This document shows, in pieces, positions 62,395-64,000 of a DNA stretch of 64,000 bases. Source of the DNA: Paludibacteraceae bacterium (GTDB lineage Bacteria > Bacteroidota > Bacteroidia > Bacteroidales > Paludibacteraceae); assembly GCA_017962085.1 (NCBI GenBank), contig JAGCWA010000011.1, forward strand, positions 1-64,000, read 5' to 3'. The first letter of the stretch is position 1, and each line of letters starts with the position of its first letter. The position numbers and the translations under genes were made by a program. The notes under the pieces were generated by a model. It was not told the origin of the DNA and did no database searches. It saw nothing but the letters and a program-made list of their open reading frames with translations.

Positions 62395-62444
62395 AAAAAA
62401 GGGCGGCGCCATCACGGATGTGAGGGCGCCGCCCGATGTTTTTT
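62395..62444. terminator. bidirectional terminator between leu operon and RNase G gene
   Basis: GGGCGGCGCC (62401-62410) pairs perfectly with GGCGCCGCCC (62425-62434). On the plus strand GATGTTTTTT follows; on the minus strand the stem is followed directly by six T. It can end both the leu operon and the convergent rng gene. Confidence 0.92.
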
Positions 62445-62471
62445 CAGAGCTGCGACTACGGGATGACGAAG

Positions 62472-64000
62472 TTAATCCTCTTCGCTCTCGTGAATCGTTT
62501 CAGACTCTTCTGTCAAGTCCACCTCGTTGCCTTTCTCGTCGTAGAACTGATATTGAAGGAACGCGAAGTTTTGTGACGGAATCAACTTGAAGGAGCAATG
62601 GTACTTTCGGCTCCATTTAGACTTCAGTGTGAAGAATGGGAGTCCTTTGTTGATATAAGCCGCCACGTAAGGGTGGACATAAAGTTTAAAACTCCTTACT
62701 TGTAAGATATTTACAAGATAATCTATCTTACTCTCCAATGTGTCCACGAATAAGATAGAGGGTTGGGAAACACCTTTTCCCATGCACGTCGGACATACTT
62801 CCTCCGTGTTGATGTGCATCTCAGGACGCACTCGTTGACGTGTGATCTGCATCAGGCCGAACTTACTGAGTTGCAAGATGTTGTGTCTTGCTCGGTCATT
62901 CTGCATGTTCGCCTTCATTCTGTCGTAGAGGGCTTGCCGGTTTTCCGCCTTGGTCATATCGATGAAGTCGACCACGATGATACCACCCAAGTCGCGCAGT
63001 CTCAGCTGTCTGGCCAATTCGTCGGCTGCGGCCAGGTTCACCTCGATGGCGTTCGCCTCTTGGTCGTTGCCGGCTTTGGACTTGTTACCGCTGTTGACGT
63101 CCACGACGTGCATCGCTTCGGTCTTTTCGATGATGAGGTAAGCCCCGTTCTTGAAGGAGACGATCCTTCCGAAGAGCGACTTCAGTTGTTTGGTGACGGA
63201 GAAATGGTCGAAGATAGGGGTGTCGCCCGTGTAGAGCTTGACGATGTTCCTCTTCTCCGGAGCTATTTCGCTCACGTACTCCAGCACCTCGTTGTAGACA
63301 ACCTTGTCGTTTACGTGAATGCTTTCGAACGAAGGGTTGAAGATGTCGCGGAGGATGGCGACGGTGCGTCCGAACTCCTCGTGGATCAGTTTAGGCAGTT
63401 TGCCCTCGCTGCTCATCTTCGCCACGCTGGCCTCCCAGCGTTGTACGAGCGTTTGTATCTCCGCGTTCACGTCTTCCACCGACTTGCCCTCCGCCACGGT
63501 ACGTACGATGACGCCGAAGTTTTTAGGCTTCACGCTTCTGACGATTTGCTTGATACGGTTCCGCTCCTCGTTCGATTTGATTTTTTGGGAGACGAACACT
63601 CTGTCCGCTCCTGGAATAAGTACCAGAAACCTTCCTGCGATGGATATCTCCGCCGTCAGTCTCGGTCCTTTCGTGGAGATCGGTTCCTTGGCGATCTGCA
63701 CCAGCACCTCCTGCCCTTGGGTGAGCAAGTCCGTGATCTGGCCGCCTTTTTGGATCTCCTTCTGGATCTGATAACGAGAGAGGGTGAGTCCCTTCTTCTT
63801 GCCGCTCAGGGCATCCTTCATGAACGAATTCAGTGTAAGGAAATGAGGCCCTAAGTCTTGGTAGTGGAGGAACGCTCCCTTCTCGTAGCCCACGTCAACG
63901 AATGCCGCATTGAGTCCTGGCATCAGTTTCTTCACCTTGGCGAGGTAAATGTCGCCAACGGAGAATTTGCTGTCCCGCCTATCCTTGTTCACTTCAACCA
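62472..64000 (-). CDS. rng: ribonuclease G/E family, 5' end beyond the window
   Basis: The frame is open to the window edge at 64000; the visible part is about 509 residues. The S1 RNA-binding domain is entered partway (FSVGDIYLAKVKKLMPGLNAAFVDVGYEKGAFLHYQDL), so about 35 N-terminal residues are missing. The catalytic RNase H-like/DNase I-like part shows GGIIVVDFIDM with metal-binding aspartate. The zinc-link cysteines are in EVCPTCMGKG. The end is acidic. RNase G processes the 5' end of 16S rRNA and degrades mRNA. A GTG at 63992 could look like a start but lies inside the domain. Confidence 0.92.
   Translation of the reverse strand, partial: VEVNKDRRDSKFSVGDIYLAKVKKLMPGLNAAFVDVGYEKGAFLHYQDLGPHFLTLNSFMKDALSGKKKGLTLSRYQIQKEIQKGGQITDLLTQGQEVLVQIAKEPISTKGPRLTAEISIAGRFLVLIPGADRVFVSQKIKSNEERNRIKQIVRSVKPKNFGVIVRTVAEGKSVEDVNAEIQTLVQRWEASVAKMSSEGKLPKLIHEEFGRTVAILRDIFNPSFESIHVNDKVVYNEVLEYVSEIAPEKRNIVKLYTGDTPIFDHFSVTKQLKSLFGRIVSFKNGAYLIIEKTEAMHVVDVNSGNKSKAGNDQEANAIEVNLAAADELARQLRLRDLGGIIVVDFIDMTKAENRQALYDRMKANMQNDRARHNILQLSKFGLMQITRQRVRPEMHINTEEVCPTCMGKGVSQPSILFVDTLESKIDYLVNILQVRSFKLYVHPYVAAYINKGLPFFTLKSKWSRKYHCSFKLIPSQNFAFLQYQFYDEKGNEVDLTEESETIHESEED

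Noticed and set aside
62763-63854. A 363-codon open frame on the plus strand opposite the RNase G/E gene
   Set aside because: The minus-strand frame carries the full RNase G/E motif set; the plus frame has none.
63990-63992. GTG as the start codon of the RNase G/E gene
   Set aside because: The frame stays open to the window edge and the S1 domain is already under way, so the true start lies outside the window.

Overview
The window looks like a chromosome segment of a Bacteroidales (phylum Bacteroidota) bacterium with a type IX secretion system (T9SS). Evidence seen directly: many start-proximal boxes fit the Bacteroidota -7 consensus TAnnTTTG, and Shine-Dalgarno sites are mostly absent. Several secreted enzymes end in a T9SS type A sorting domain, and there is a PorZ-like gene. 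Families typical of the phylum are present (FISUMP domains, DUF4254 next to a GT9, DUF1015, DUF4250). I cannot place it below order level. I see no IS element, prophage, CRISPR array or tRNA gene.

Layout. 1-161: end of an rRNA operon (5S and terminator). 608-3600: three-gene operon of small secreted FISUMP-type proteins, bracketed by an imperfect direct repeat. 3742-14984: mostly cell-envelope and housekeeping genes (DUF454, DUF1015, two GT2 genes, a flippase, a rhodanese-like lipoprotein, DUF4254-GT9, rpmH, DUF4250, PASTA protein, rluD). 14985-22384: accessory island in which signal-peptide proteins sharing one C-terminal module sit directly upstream of T9SS-sorted proteases (a metzincin and a papain-like enzyme), plus the collapsed remains of a further pair. 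22504-28614 (minus): GT2, T9SS-sorted serine protease, a fused 5-formyltetrahydrofolate cyclo-ligase/3-dehydroquinate synthase, aroA, rubredoxin. 28706-38671: CYTH protein, THUMP RNA methyltransferase, rdgB-porZ-tsaE-GT4-DEAD-box operon, TM2 protein. 38824-47853 (minus): acpP-fabF-rnc-acyl-CoA ligase-SPFH-prfB-lipoprotein-ddl-mrp. 48018-54284: purN, rhodanese, CD225 and DUF2752 proteins, a gene-poor stretch with a possible structured RNA, then argD, a HisIE-like gene, a J-domain protein and a GT2. 54275-55474 (minus): MFS transporter. 55742-62356: leucine operon leuA-leuC-leuD-cimA-leuB. 62472-64000 (minus): 5'-truncated RNase G/E gene.

How it works together. The leucine operon is preceded by an Ile/Leu-rich leader peptide and mutually exclusive antiterminator and terminator stems, the layout of ribosome-mediated attenuation. 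prfB carries the classic autoregulatory +1 frameshift. PorZ and three T9SS cargo proteases (plus one possible small cargo) point to surface proteolysis. The most novel-looking items are the constant-tail/variable-head protein plus protease units, the folate/shikimate enzyme fusion, a HisIE-like protein whose HisI half lacks its metal ligands, and a terminator-bounded region with a 48-nt inverted repeat upstream of argD.
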